From: Ashinkailepas kermadecensis
Lineage: Eukaryota; Arthropoda; Thecostraca; Neolepadidae
Assembly: GCA_034440615.1 (NCBI GenBank)
Contig: JAOTOM010004837.1
Span: 186,001-250,000, forward strand
Direction of reading: 5' to 3'
DNA length: 64,000 nucleotides
This document shows, piece by piece, positions 1 through 10,678 of the stretch (positions within the stretch are counted from its first letter, which is position 1; every line of letters starts with the position of its first letter). The notes beneath the pieces are model-generated. The model was not told the origin of the DNA, ran no database searches, and worked only from the letters and a program-made list of their open reading frames with translations. The translations under genes and the position numbers were made by a program.

Positions 1-1840
1 CGGCATTAATTTCCAACTTCTTCACTTCGGCGTCAAAGGAAATTTAGCTCGTTATTTGATAGGATTTTTGTCTGGCTGCCGTCATTTTCATCTGCGGTGC
101 AGGTCAGCGGTTTCCGAGTTACATTTCATGGGAAACGGATTACCACAGGGAAGCTGTTTATCACCAGTCTTATTCAACATTATCATTAACGATATTTTCA
201 CCGACATGCCACCTCAGATATCATACTCCCTTTTTGCAGATGACAGTGCAATTTGGTGCACAGATAAAAATGAAACACATTGCTTATTTAGGCTCCAAAA
301 CGCACTTGGCCGGATACACCAATGGTCCATCAAATAGGGTTTCATATTTTCAGCTCCAAAATCTGCCATAATGATATTCAGCAAATCAACTCCGTGCCCA
401 AATCCAGAAACACCACTTCACCTCGGAAACACTGACATACATTTTGTAAATTCGTTCAAATTTCTTGGTGTTATTTTCGATCGAAAGCTTTCCATGCACC
501 AGCACGTCAAACACATCCAGACCAAATATTTTCACAGACTCAATTTATTTCGCTGTATTACGTCTTCAGCATTCGGATCCGATCGTCACACGCTATTACA
601 ATTATACAAATCCTTCGTTCTTCTCATCATAGAATATGGCTCCGTAGTTTACGCAAGTGGCAGTACCCCCGCTTTGAAACTTTTGGACACCTTACAAAAT
701 AAATTTATTCGCATAGCACTCGGTGCAGTGACCACGTCTCCCATTACTTCTTTACAAATCGAATCAGGAATTCCACCATTAGCTCTCCGAAGAATTGAAC
801 AAACACTCAGATATGCCGCAAAAATTCAATTTAGAGAACACCACCCCACACACGCATCTTTACAATTTCTCCAAAATCTACACCACGAATATTTAGGTCC
901 CGCTGAAAAGCGAACCGGCATTACCATAGCTTCACGCATTACAACATTTTCTACACAACTCCAATACAACATTCCACATATTACTGCTCTTTCTCCACCA
1001 ACTACACCACCGTGGCAGATGACCGAAAGACATATTTTCTATCTCACCACCACTCCAAAATCACAGCTTTGTCCAGAATGCGCCAAACAAAAATTCCACC
1101 AGTTTCGTTCTCGTTATCGCCATGTTCCATTTGTTTTCACCGATGGATCCAAAGACGCAAATTGCACAGGAAATGCCATAAATGCCATTGTTTCTGGTAC
1201 ATACACAAAACAACATCGCCTGCCAAACGGGACCTCAATTTTCATCGCCGAATTGCACGCCATTCTCACTGCCCTTCGTTATGTCCGCAACCGTTCAATT
1301 TGTCACCCCATGCGCCATGTCGTCATTTGTTCCGACTCAAAATCTGTTCTTCACTCTCTTTCTTCACTTTCCTTTTCGCACCATTGCCATATTTCCATTT
1401 ATGACACACTTGAAACGCTTCATCTGATGGGCATGAAGGTCCGTTTCCTGTGGATGCCCAGTCACTGTGGCATCCTAGGAAACGAGGAAGCAGATCATTT
1501 CGCAAAACAACATTACAATTACCAAACATCACATAAATCCCACTACATTTTGACGCCATCAAATCAACAATACGACAAAACATTCGACATTTTTGGAACC
1601 AACAATGGACTGAAACCACAAACTACACACAATTACGTCTCATCAAACCTGTCATCGAAAACTGGACCACATCATATAAAAAAACAGACAAGAAGAAAAA
1701 GTTATATCGCGGCTCCGCATAGGTCATACTTTTCTCACCCATCGATATATTTACACTGCTTCACCACGACCTTCATGCCCATCATGCAACACTCATCTTA
1801 CCGTTTCACATATTCTCCTACACTGTCAACAATGCCATGA
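1..1840 (+). pseudogene. LINE ORF2 remnant: reverse transcriptase and RNase H
   Basis: Remnant of the polyprotein that copies LINE RNA into DNA at the target site. The RT fingers/palm stretch contains NGLPQGSCLSPVLFN and the catalytic FADDSAIW motif (about 236-260). An in-frame TAG at 335-337 stands where copy B has a Tyr codon (TAT). The same frame then runs open to about 1500 through the RT thumb and RNase H, whose acidic residues sit in FTDGSK (about 1137), AELHAIL (about 1250), CSDSKSV (about 1330) and the SHCGI..NEEADHFAK block (about 1460). Near 1508 one base is missing relative to copy B, so the C-terminal Cys/His knuckle is read out of frame and stops at 1840. A host gene is excluded by the close match to copy B along its length. 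Confidence 0.88.
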
Positions 1841-2015
1841 ACATGGAAAAACACTTACCAACTACTGCTCTACACACAGCATCCCCTTTTCTCTGCCCAC
1901 ACTATTAGGAGATACACACCCTGTTCTCGTCAACCTCCTTGTCATTTTTCTCCGAAAAACCAACTTACTTCAGGACTTGTAAATTGACTTTTAGAACATA
2001 ATATTTTTTATCTCT

Positions 2016-2074
2016 CTATTTCTATTCACGGCACGAAATGGCCTGAGCAGGCCGAAGTGCCTAACATAATAAAA
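2016..2074 (+). other. LINE 3' UTR stem-loop
   Basis: Just after ORF2 the 3' UTR can fold into a two-part hairpin: outer stem GGCAC/GTGCC and inner stem GGCCT/AGGCC with a GAGC loop. The same stretch is identical in copy B at about 24069-24103, although flanking 3' UTR sequence differs. In other LINEs a 3' hairpin is the RT recognition site; that role here is inferred. Confidence 0.6.
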
Positions 2075-2090
2075 GCAAAAAGCATGCTTC

Positions 2091-2280
2091 GGGGGCGTCG
2101 GTAGCTCCGTGGTTAAGCTGAGCGTCTGGCATGCCGGAGGTACTGGGTGATATTCCCCGCGATGCCCACCCTTCCTGCCAGGGTGAGAGGCAGGCGACGC
2201 CATATGGCCTCAGCTGCTGAGTGCGTCGTAAAGCCACAATCCATATCCATACATATTCTGCTTGGGGCGGGGGCAAATAA
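2091..2280 (+). mobile_element. tRNA-derived SINE
   Basis: The head resembles a tRNA with an RNA polymerase III A box (GGTAGCTCCGTGGTTAAGC at about 2099) and a degenerate B-box region about 45 bp further on. A body follows, ending in GTCGTAAAGCCACAAT, a tail type shared with other SINEs in the window. The isoacceptor cannot be named. No clear target-site duplication was found. Confidence 0.65.
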
Positions 2281-2281
2281 A

Positions 2282-2890
2282 TTAGTGAGGTGACGAAATC
2301 AATGAGCGAAGGGGCCAGTGGCCCCCGTCAGCGTACACAAAGTGACACCTAGTTTGGTACTCTGGTAATGTTGTCATTTTCTCTGTTAAGTCTGAAAATA
2401 AGGACCTGGACCCCCTGGCTCGGTGAGAGATCTCCAGTTTTGCTTTGGGATATCTACATATGCATATGTCCAGTGCTAGATTAGACCGTTGAGTGATATC
2501 ACCGCAGTTCTTTAGTGCGGTGAAGTGTCGCTCAGCCGACATGACAGCACAGCACGTGGACGCTGAAGGGACGACGAGGCCTCCGTTGTCCCGCAAGTTC
2601 ATCAGATGCATGACTTCAAGCGGTGGACGGTCCTTTGCATTGCACAGCACTGCTCCATCGCACGCGGTGCATTTCACACCACGCTCCTCCACCAGTTTAC
2701 GGCACACATACCCAGCGATGTACCAGACTCCACGAATGCAGAGCAGATACCTCCCATCTCCAGGGCATGCTGTACGACTGCTGGCATCGGCTTGCCTTCG
2801 CCCTCCTGAACCCGTTGACGCGTTGGACGCCGGATGTCCAGCAGACCGTGGTCGTTGCCGTCCTGTGCTCGCAGTTCCATGTGGTTCATG
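2282..2890 (-). pseudogene. P-element/THAP9-like transposase C-terminal relic
   Basis: The minus strand encodes WYIAGYVCRKLVEERG followed by CTACDGAVLC and, further on, LRDNGGLVVPS. This pattern (YIAGYV.RKL, a Cys pair, then DNGGL..PS) is characteristic of the C-terminal part of P-element and THAP9-type transposases, which cut and paste DNA using a split RNase-H fold. Only this end is visible. The upstream part is in another frame and no THAP zinc finger or catalytic core is seen, so it is a fragment. The open stretch ends at 2282. The call rests on motif memory, not on an alignment. Confidence 0.6.
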
Positions 2891-3310
2891 GTAAATTTAA
2901 GTTGTGCAGGGTGAGACGTCGCATGGCTTGGTGCAGCTGTTCGGCCTTGGGGTTGTTGTTGTATGTACCCTCATATTTATGAGAAATTTAGCAATAAAAC
3001 ACTTACAGATGGAGCGAAATCTGGTTCCAAGAATCGCCTTGGTGACCAAGACGCTTGGAACAACTCCATGCACAGCACGATTTCATCATTTTTCGCCTCT
3101 AACTGTCCGACACGCAAACAAAGATGGAGCCTCCAAGGCGTGAAAGCTGCTGAAGCTACTATAGACGAGTAGTGGCCGTACCTCCGTCTGTTGTCACCTG
3201 AGATGCTGAAACCTTGGGGCCGAGGCGGCGAAAGCTGGTGGCGGCCGCCCGGTGACCGTCGGCACTGAGCAGTGCCCCCCCCCGGCGGCGGCTGCCAGCT
3301 AGCACCGCAG

Positions 3311-3832
3311 GCGTACCCGGGCCACGTGGGTCAACAGGGTCAGCCGGGCCAGCTGGAGCTGCAGGGCCACCCTGGCCAGCTGAGGCCGCCGCCTCCAGGT
3401 CAGATGGGGCCGCATCAAGGTCAGGTGGCTCAGGCGGACCCGGCGGTGGCTCATCCTGCAGAGATGACCTCGACTGGCGGTGTTCTGAATCACATGGGTC
3501 AGCCGGGTCATGGCGGGCCGATGCCGCCCCAGGGGTACCCTGGCCAAGTGGGACCGACACAGGGCACAATGCCCTCGTCTCAGGGTCAGATGTGACCGCC
3601 ACAAGGTCAATTGGGACATCTTCAAGGTCAGATGGGACCGCCTCAGGGTCAGATGGGACCGCTTCAGGGTCAGATTGGACCACCTCAGGGTCAGATGGGA
3701 CCGCCTCAGGGTCAGATGGGACCACCTCAGAGTCAGATGGGACCGCCACAAGGTCAGATTGGGCCGGGACCGGGGCAGACGGACGATGCTGTTCCTGTTC
3801 CGGATGCTCCTGCTCTCATATCGTTCGAATAG
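3311..3832 (+). CDS. HGS/Hrs-like C-terminal exon (partial, one in-frame stop)
   Basis: A Pro/Gly/Gln-rich frame opens after a possible acceptor (CACCGCAG at 3303-3310) and ends DAPALISFE at a TAG (3830-3832). Hrs/HGS, the endosomal ESCRT-0 subunit that sorts ubiquitinated cargo, has a P/Q-rich tail ending in a clathrin-box motif LISFD. The terminal LISFE and the AYPGH...QGYPGQ composition fit that tail. Residues from about 3600 onward are seven-residue repeats of the type GQMGPPQ, encoded by a 21-bp tandem repeat. An in-frame TGA at 3593-3595 stands where the repeat has GGA (Gly), so this is a pseudogene, a sequencing error or a null allele. FYVE and VHS domains would lie upstream of the window or be absent. 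The family call is an inference from the tail only. Confidence 0.45.
3600..3775. repeat. 21-bp tandem repeat inside the HGS-like exon
   Basis: About eight copies of a 21-bp unit built on GGTCAGATGGGACCGCCTCA. The length is a multiple of three, so copy number can change without changing frame. It encodes the heptapeptide GQMGPPQ. Confidence 0.85.
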
Positions 3833-4918
3833 AGAAGGGTTGAGATACGCCAAGGTCCACCGGACGTTGGCTGGAAGTGTGCCCGGACCAGATGCGTGAG
3901 GAACCGGAGCGTGACCAACTGCAGTGTCGGCGTAATGAAACCCGAATTGGCGAGTCAGGCTGTAATTCAGCTGCAGTGGCGTTAGCAGCGCGGGAGTGCA
4001 CCGAAGTGTGGTTATACCGGAGCCGGAGTGGAGAAAACGGTGAGGGAGTGGATCAAAGTGTGGTTATACCGGGGCCGGAGTGGAAGAAATGGCGATGGAG
4101 TGGACCGAGGTGTGATTGCACTGGAGCCGGTCCCGATGGGACATGGCGAGTGTGGAGGAAGGGAAGGAAGGGAAGGGGTGTTGTAATACGCGCGGGCCAC
4201 CGGCATAGCTCCGACTATGTCTGTGTGTCGAAGCTCCGACTTGGTACGGTGGCGCTCGCACAACTGAAGGTGTGGCGTGCGCCTCCTGCGCCGCATAGGT
4301 ACCCACGTTATTCAAGCTATCGATGGTGGCGAACGTGCGAGTGTGTTTCGTTCTTGGCGAACATCAGAGCACAGTCAGCACTCTGTGTTACATCCCACTT
4401 CTGCCTGCTGCTGGTCGTGATCAGCCTGAGCAGTCGCGTTGTAGAACGCCGATGGCGATGTACGTGTTGGCAGGAGGAAGGATGATCAGCAGTTGTGGTC
4501 ACAGTGCCGGCTTCTGAACATTGGACAGGGCTCTGAAGCTCCGGCTGGACCAGACGTGCGATGTTCGTGTCCTAGTTGTAGCTGCATGTATCGGCTTGCA
4601 TGGAATTGCAAATGCTATTATCTTGACGGCCGTTGCCGCAAAATGGTGCTTCGGGCGGCCGGGCGCGCTGTGGCTCCTCCAGTCGGGCACTTCCCATCGA
4701 CCAGCAGTGTGCCCTTCGACACCTCGTGCTGCTGGCGAGTCGCACCGTGAAGTGGTGATGGGTGCGTTCCGACAGTGTGGGGGCGGTCTGACACGGCGGC
4801 ACCTGCCGGACTGCGGCCGGCCTCCATCCCCCGGTTGTCGGTGAAAGCAGCACGGGGGTGGGCTGGCAGTTGTGCGCCGTCCGTCCCCGGCCTTTGGCGT
4901 TTCGCAGGGGGCGAGACT
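3833..4918. other. No gene recognised; short imperfect tandem repeat
   Basis: Between the HGS-like exon and the next minisatellite I recognise no gene. At 4003-4110 a unit of about 53 bp (GTGTGGTTATACCGGAGCCG and similar) is present about twice. The open frames show no recognisable domain. Confidence 0.5.
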
Positions 4919-5157
4919 CGTCCTGCAGCCACGGGTCACCCTGGCCAGACAGGGCCACCTGAGACTGACCCTGCAGCCACGGGTCACCCTGGCCAGACAG
5001 GACCACCTGAGACTGACCCTGCAGCCACGGGTCACTCTCGCCAGACAGGGCCACCTGAGACTGACCCTGCAGCCACGGGTCACCCTGGCCAGACAGGGCC
5101 ACCTGAGACTGACCCTGCAGCCACGGGTCACACTGGCCAGACAGAGTCCATCCAGTA
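4919..5157. repeat. 48-bp minisatellite, 5 copies
   Basis: Five near-identical 48-bp units each contain CCTGCAGCCACGGGTCACCC followed by GGCCAGACAGG. Because 48 is divisible by three, both strands stay open across the array, which explains the repetitive open frames here. I see no domain that would make it a protein gene. Confidence 0.88.
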
Positions 5158-5323
5158 TAATGCCGCTGATGTTTCCGGCCGCTGCTGAGCTCCGAACTCG
5201 GCATGCGTTCGGCGCTGGTGAAGCGCGGCGTCCGCAGCAGATGGCGTCGGTCTGGCCACCCTACCTGTGGGCACGTGCCCACCGTGCGGGCGACCACTCA
5301 CCTGTGTCTATCTGTGTCCACCT

Positions 5324-5353
5324 GGAACTTGACCATTTTAACGGTCAAGTTCC
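5324..5353. repeat. 11-bp perfect inverted repeat
   Basis: GGAACTTGACC (5324-5334) and its exact complement GGTCAAGTTCC (5343-5353) are separated by 8 bp. It contains TGACC/GGTCA half-sites. It may be the tip of a DNA element or a dimeric protein site; neither is established. Confidence 0.6.
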
Positions 5354-5630
5354 AATCCAACGCAAATCGGTTTCTTCGGTCGACTCGCATTTTTTAGTTT
5401 TCGCCCAAACCTGCCCAAATCTTGCATCAAGCGACAGTTCTTGGTGAACCCTCGATGAACACTTCATACTGAGATATGTTAAGGTCAAACCTCAAAGTAA
5501 CGTTAGGTTGAGTTATTCGATGGCCTCGCGTTCGGTTACTTCGTTCAAATTTCTATCAAACGGGCGTCATTCGACGCAGCTCTACCTAGCGCAGGTCAAT
5601 TTATATCCGAAGTACCCTTTATATAATATA

Positions 5631-5631
5631 T

Positions 5632-5699
<68 letters not shown>
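5631..5699. repeat. (TA)n microsatellite
   Basis: About 60 bp of alternating TA. The flanks carry no gene. Confidence 0.95.
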
Positions 5700-5700
<1 letters not shown>

Positions 5701-5739
5701 TGAATACAGGAGTCTTTCGAATATAAAGTGACCGCAATC

Positions 5740-5835
5740 CGAGGAGTTTCCGAAGAGTGGGGGTTCGCTAGGTAGGTAGGGGGCCCTCTTCATCCCCCTC
5801 CCCAGGACGAAATCCTGGCTACGCCACTGGCGCGG
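5740..5835. mobile_element. hAT-type MITE end
   Basis: The minus strand reads CAGTGGCGTAGCCAGGATTT at 5813-5832, a terminus typical of many non-autonomous hAT elements, next to a G/C-rich stretch. The partner end was not located. Confidence 0.4.
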
Positions 5836-6734
5836 TCGAATGTCAAGACGGCTGCTAACTCACCCGTACGCAGATGTAAAAGGCACGCGCCCAAATGCAA
5901 TCAGGCAAAACACTGCATTCTCCTAATGGGTGTCTTTCAGCCAGCCTTAATGGCCTGCTAGAATGACCGCATTGAGCGTCAACGTCCACCTTGAAAGCAC
6001 CGCCACATATATCAGAACAGACGCTGCCATTCTGTCCCGTGGCGGATTTGTACCTCACAAAGGCGGCTCAATGCCCGCCGATCAGACGAGGCAATACCCC
6101 GGCGGCACAACACAGTTAACCATGACTTTGCTGGGGTGCGTTGGCTGGCGGGCATACCATTGTATCCGGCCAAGCCATCAGCAACCACGGTGACAGCATT
6201 AGCAATGGACATGCCGACACCGCTGCGCCTGATTGCAATCGGGGGATCGGGATAATGAACCCGGCGCTGGACGGGATCGGAATAATGAATCCGGCGCTGG
6301 ACGTTTATCAGGCACCACTGACCAGCCATAGCAGCCAGCTGCAGGCGTAGAACTGCGTAGGGAAGTGTGTGCATACACATTGAGCTTCACATGTACTGCG
6401 GGGGAGGGCAGTCGCCGGGTAAATTATGTTAATAACCCACGAGTCAATCGGGCCATGGGAATTTTTTGCCCCCACACCTGAGGTTTACGGCGATAAGAGT
6501 CAAACCAAATGAGGCAACAGTTTGGGACTTGCAGTACCTTTAAATGAACACCTAGGGTACCTTGTGAAAGACAATTGACCTGAAGGTCATCTTAGGTTAT
6601 GCCCTAATTGCATCATAAAGTCTTCAGTAGGCGCTATTTTTAACGTATTAAACGGTTGCTGGTTGCTATGCAGTACAACCAGACCAACGTATACGGACAG
6701 GTCAATGCAGGTGCAGTTGGTACACCAGAGGTCA
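5836..6734. other. No gene recognised
   Basis: Mixed sequence without a recognisable gene. A 30-bp unit containing ATCGGGATAATGAACCCGGC is duplicated at about 6243-6302. A TGACCT-GA-AGGTCA palindrome lies at 6576-6589. Confidence 0.5.
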
Positions 6735-9025
6735 TTTTGTAATCGTGTCATGGATGATGTACGCTTGGATTGGAAACTCCGCGTCGGCGCCTTTGATCTG
6801 CGCGTATCAGCGGTACCGACCTGCCACCTAGCGGAGGGTAAGTAAAAAACGCGGAAACGCGGCCAGTTTTAGGCCGTGCGCCTATGGGAGCTCGGGGTAC
6901 GCATTTCGTATTGGAATTTTTTTCCCAATTTATTCAGCCACCCAAGGAGGATTGCATCTGCCTTTCATTACACAGAATTGATCAAGGAACCTTACCATTA
7001 TTTCCTTATTGACTTATTACGCTCCGTTCTGAAGTTGCCGTGATGCGAAGTGAATGCATCTGTGAGAGGTATTTCGTAGCCCATTTCTACGAAAGGGTCG
7101 GCCCGCCAATGTTGATTTATTGAAAGGATCGGAGGGGGCAAAATACATGAAGGCAATAGGCAGACCAAAATGAATAGGGGGTCACATTCCATAGGCTCCC
7201 ATGTTAGACGTTTAAATTATTCCGGGTGGGGGAGGCAAGCATTGAGGGGGCAGTTTCACCCTTAACACGCGCCCTGGAGGGCCTCTGAAAATTACGCGCA
7301 CTGGAGGGGGGCGGATTCTGCCCCCCCCCTAAGATATCGGCTCCTATTAAAGCTGGAGGAACGACATTCGCAGGGTGGATGGGTACGGTAGTGAACTCCA
7401 TTGTGTGCACATTTCATGACCTTAGGTCAATATCTTAAAGGTCAAATGAGGTCACATTTGTCAAAATTTTCTTGTTTTGCGTGGGCTTGGCGTGTCATTG
7501 TTATGGATCGCTGTGAATGTGTTTAAATGCTCCAGAATGGGCATTAATGATGTTTTGGACATTACTAATGATGAAATACAGATGATAAACCCGACATTTG
7601 ACCTCAGGTCACCTATATAGCAGCACTTCATCAGGTCAGTTACCTGTTTCAGTTATCCGAACCGGGCCGCCCGCCCGACTGTTCCGTCGGGCAGCTCGGC
7701 GCTATCGGCTTCGCGAAGAAACGAGTGAAGTACATGAATAAAGTATGGAAACGCAATGACAAACAGTAATGCATTTATGACAACATTCCAGTTGATCAAG
7801 TTTGGTTCCATTAACCTGTCATGAACTTGACCTGACTTGACCTCGGTGACCTAACAGGACCTTGAAACTATATAGCATATCAATATACATCAAACAAGTC
7901 GCTAGTGTTTCCAAGAACACTTCCCTTTTGCAAATACGAGAAGCGCATTCTCGTATACGGGAAGCGCATCAGCGCCGATTTTCGTGGTCTGGCGCTTGAA
8001 TTTTTGTTTTCCTTTAGCTTGAACTAACTTGGAAATTTTTCGGCCGATTTCCATTTTTCTTGTTTTAAAGGACGTGCCGGTCATTTCTAAGCAGGTACGC
8101 AGAAAATCGCGTATATCGACCGGTAAAATCTGCAGTTATGTACGAAAAACCGGAGGGGTGGGCGGATTTCGCCCCCCCTTCAGTGCGCGTGTTAAAGATA
8201 AGAATGGGCGGTTCTGCTATCGCCCCCACCCTCCTTGCTCTCTAGATATGTGGCTTATATTTTCCGGTGGAGTGGTTTACGCAACTGAATGGGTGAATAC
8301 AGACTTCGGCGTACCAACCAATACGCAAAGGGGATTGAGCGGAAGTTCCATGGAGGGTACAAGCCCCCTACACCATACCACTGACAAATTTATGATTTTA
8401 CCAAGGAGTCATTTCTTCAGAGGGGCGGCTCTTGGTCCAGTACATTTGGACGGGGTACACTCCGATCTCCCAGAAGGGCAACATTTGTTTTTGTCTGAGG
8501 AGTGCCTTTCGCCGAAAAATTCGCGGCGTGCGTTCGGACTCCCAGAGGACTGCTGTTCCTAGGCCGAGGAGCGCGTTGCACTGAGAAATTCGAGGGAGGG
8601 GGTACACTGGAACCTCCAAGAGAGGCGTCCTTTGAGTCATAAGGGGCGCCACTTTCGCTTCCTCCCCCTTGGATCATATCAACATCGGTGGGCCGACCCT
8701 TGGGTCGAGGTGGGCTCCCACTCACAAATTTCTTCACTTCACACCACGACAACTTCTGAATGGAGCGTAATAAATCAATAAGGAAAAAACGGTAAGGTTC
8801 CTTAATCAATTATGTATCATGAAAGGCTGATGCAATCCTTCTGGGATGGCTGAATCAATTGGAAAAAATGCGAATACGAAATGCGTACCCTGAAATCCCA
8901 TAGGCGCACGGCCTAAAACAGGCCGCGTTTCCGTGTTTTTACTTACCCTCAGCTGAGTGGGCCCATACGCAAACAGCTGTTGGTTTCCAATCCAGGCGTA
9001 CATGATCCATGATCGTGTCACCTCA
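6735..9025. mobile_element. Element with ~300-bp terminal inverted repeats
   Basis: The stretch 6735-7060 reappears inverted at about 8735-9025. Shared blocks include GTACGCYTGGATTGGAAA, GAGGGTAAGTAAAAA, the GGAAACGCGGCC block, CGTGCGCCTATGGGA and TCAATAAGGAAA, in mirrored order. This is about 2.3 kb with long diverged inverted ends, as in fold-back or large MITE-like DNA elements. No transposase is visible inside. The interior (7060-8735) holds G/C-run-rich segments (7215-7330, 8140-8200, 8395-8660) that look like further nested MITEs, and several AGGTCA palindromes. Confidence 0.6.
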
Positions 9026-9094
9026 ACCAGGTTCACCTGGTCATATTCATATGATGATTTTATTAATGCGTGATGAGCGCTTAGGAGGGGAAGG

Positions 9095-9163
9095 GTCGTT
9101 GTAAAATCGAAATATCAGCTACCAAAGACATCCCTACCTGTGAGGTCATCATAGTTTAAACAT
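9095..9163 (+). repeat. Left direct repeat bracketing the CR1 cluster
   Basis: About 69 bp, beginning GTCGTTGTAAAATCGAAATA and ending in AGTTTAAACAT, reappear in the same orientation at 11260-11328 with a few substitutions. The two copies flank the cluster of CR1 3' ends. Confidence 0.75.
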
Positions 9164-9984
9164 GATGACCGCTTAATTGTGGAAAAGTCATAAAGTCATA
9201 AAGTGTTAAGGCTTAATAAGAGCCACAGGGACCCATCTGGGTTAAGCCTGACTAGAAAAGGTACTAGAAATGTACATAATCTCACCCCAATTAATCCCTT
9301 ATCTCAAGTTCCTAGGAAGCTATATATCCCAGCCTATCTAGCACCATTCACTTGCTATTGCATAACACACTCAGCAATTACAAACTCCTCCCATCATACC
9401 CATTGTGCTACCATAGACAATCTCATCAGTATCACATCCCGAAGGAAGGTGCTGAATCCACTGCTAGGTCATAAAAGTCATAAAGTATTAAGGCTTAATA
9501 AGAGCCACAGGGGCCCATCTGGGTTAAGCCTATCTAGAAAAGGTACTAGAATGTACATACTCCCACCCCAATCAATCCCTTATCCCAAGTTCCTAGGAAG
9601 CTATATATCCCAGCCCATCTAACACCACTCACTTGCTACCGCCTAACACCCTCAATAATCACAAGCTCCTCCCATCACACCCATCGTGCCACCATAGACA
9701 ACCTCATCAGCATCACATCCCGAAGGAAGGTGCCGAATCCACTGCTAGGCACATCCCACAGAAATTCATAAAGCGTTCAGACTTAATAAGAGACTCACTT
9801 GCTAACTCCTCCCATCATACCCATTGTGCTACCATAGACAATCTCATCAGTATCACATCCCGAAGGAAGGTGCTGAATCCACTGCTAGGTACACCCTATA
9901 TAAAGTTATAAAGCATTTAGACTTAATAAGAGACTCACTTGCTATTTCATAACACAGTCAACAATTACAAACTCCTCCCAACTC

Positions 9985-10200
9985 ACACTCCTCCCTGTCG
10001 ATCAACCTTCCCTGGAATACAGAAAAACAATCCCCCTATTCTTATAATGATTGTCTATGCCGTTTTTAAAGATGTTCAGTGTGTTGCTACTGACAATGGT
10101 TCCTGGCAGCTGGTTCCAGTGTTCTACTACCCTGTTGGTGAAGAAAGACTGTCTTAACCTTGTCCTGCTGTGATTAACTTTAATTTTGAATTGATGATAA
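9985..10200 (-). mobile_element. CR1 3'-terminal fragment, copy 1
   Basis: About 210 bp matching the C-terminal RT region and 3' UTR of the CR1 at 43.9-46.8 kb (GTCGATCAACC...GATTGTCTATGCCGTTTTTA). It sits inside the other CR1-like repeat family. Confidence 0.85.
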
Positions 10201-10459
10201 TAGGTACACCCTATATAAAGTTATCAAGCATTTAGACTTAATAAGAGACTCACTTGCATAATACACTCAACGATTACAAACTCCTCCCATCATACCCATT
10301 GTGCTACCATAGACAATCTCATCAGTATCACATCCCGAAGGAAGGTGCTGAATCCACTGCTAGGTACACCCTATATAAAGTTATAAAGCATTTAGACTTA
10401 ATAAGAGACTCACTTGCTATTTCATAACACAGTCAACAATCACAAACTCCTCCCAACTC

Positions 10460-10678
10460 ACACTCCTCCCTGTCGATCAACCTTCCCTGGAATACAGAAA
10501 AACAATCCCCCTATTCTTATAATGATTGTCTATGCCGTTTTTAAAGATGTTCAGTGTGTTGCTACTGACAATGGTTCCTGGCAGCTGGTTCCAGTGTTCT
10601 ACTACCCTGTTGGTGAAGAAAGACTGTCTTAACCTTGTCCTGCTGTGATTAACTTTAATTTTGAATTGATGATAATAG
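10460..10678 (-). mobile_element. CR1 3'-terminal fragment, copy 2 (475-bp duplication)
   Basis: Nearly identical to the fragment about 475 bp upstream and with the same flanks. It arose by tandem duplication rather than by a second insertion. Confidence 0.85.

Larger units (their letters stand above)
1..2084 (+). mobile_element. I-clade-like LINE copy A (3' part)
   Basis: Non-LTR retrotransposon entering the window inside its reverse transcriptase and ending in a 3' UTR near 2084. It carries the RT palm motifs, a downstream RNase H domain and a 3' end closely matching the second copy at 18.3-24.1 kb. The order RT then RNase H with no LTR is what I-group elements show. The 5' part lies outside the window. 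The stop and frame breaks show a dead copy. Confidence 0.9.
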
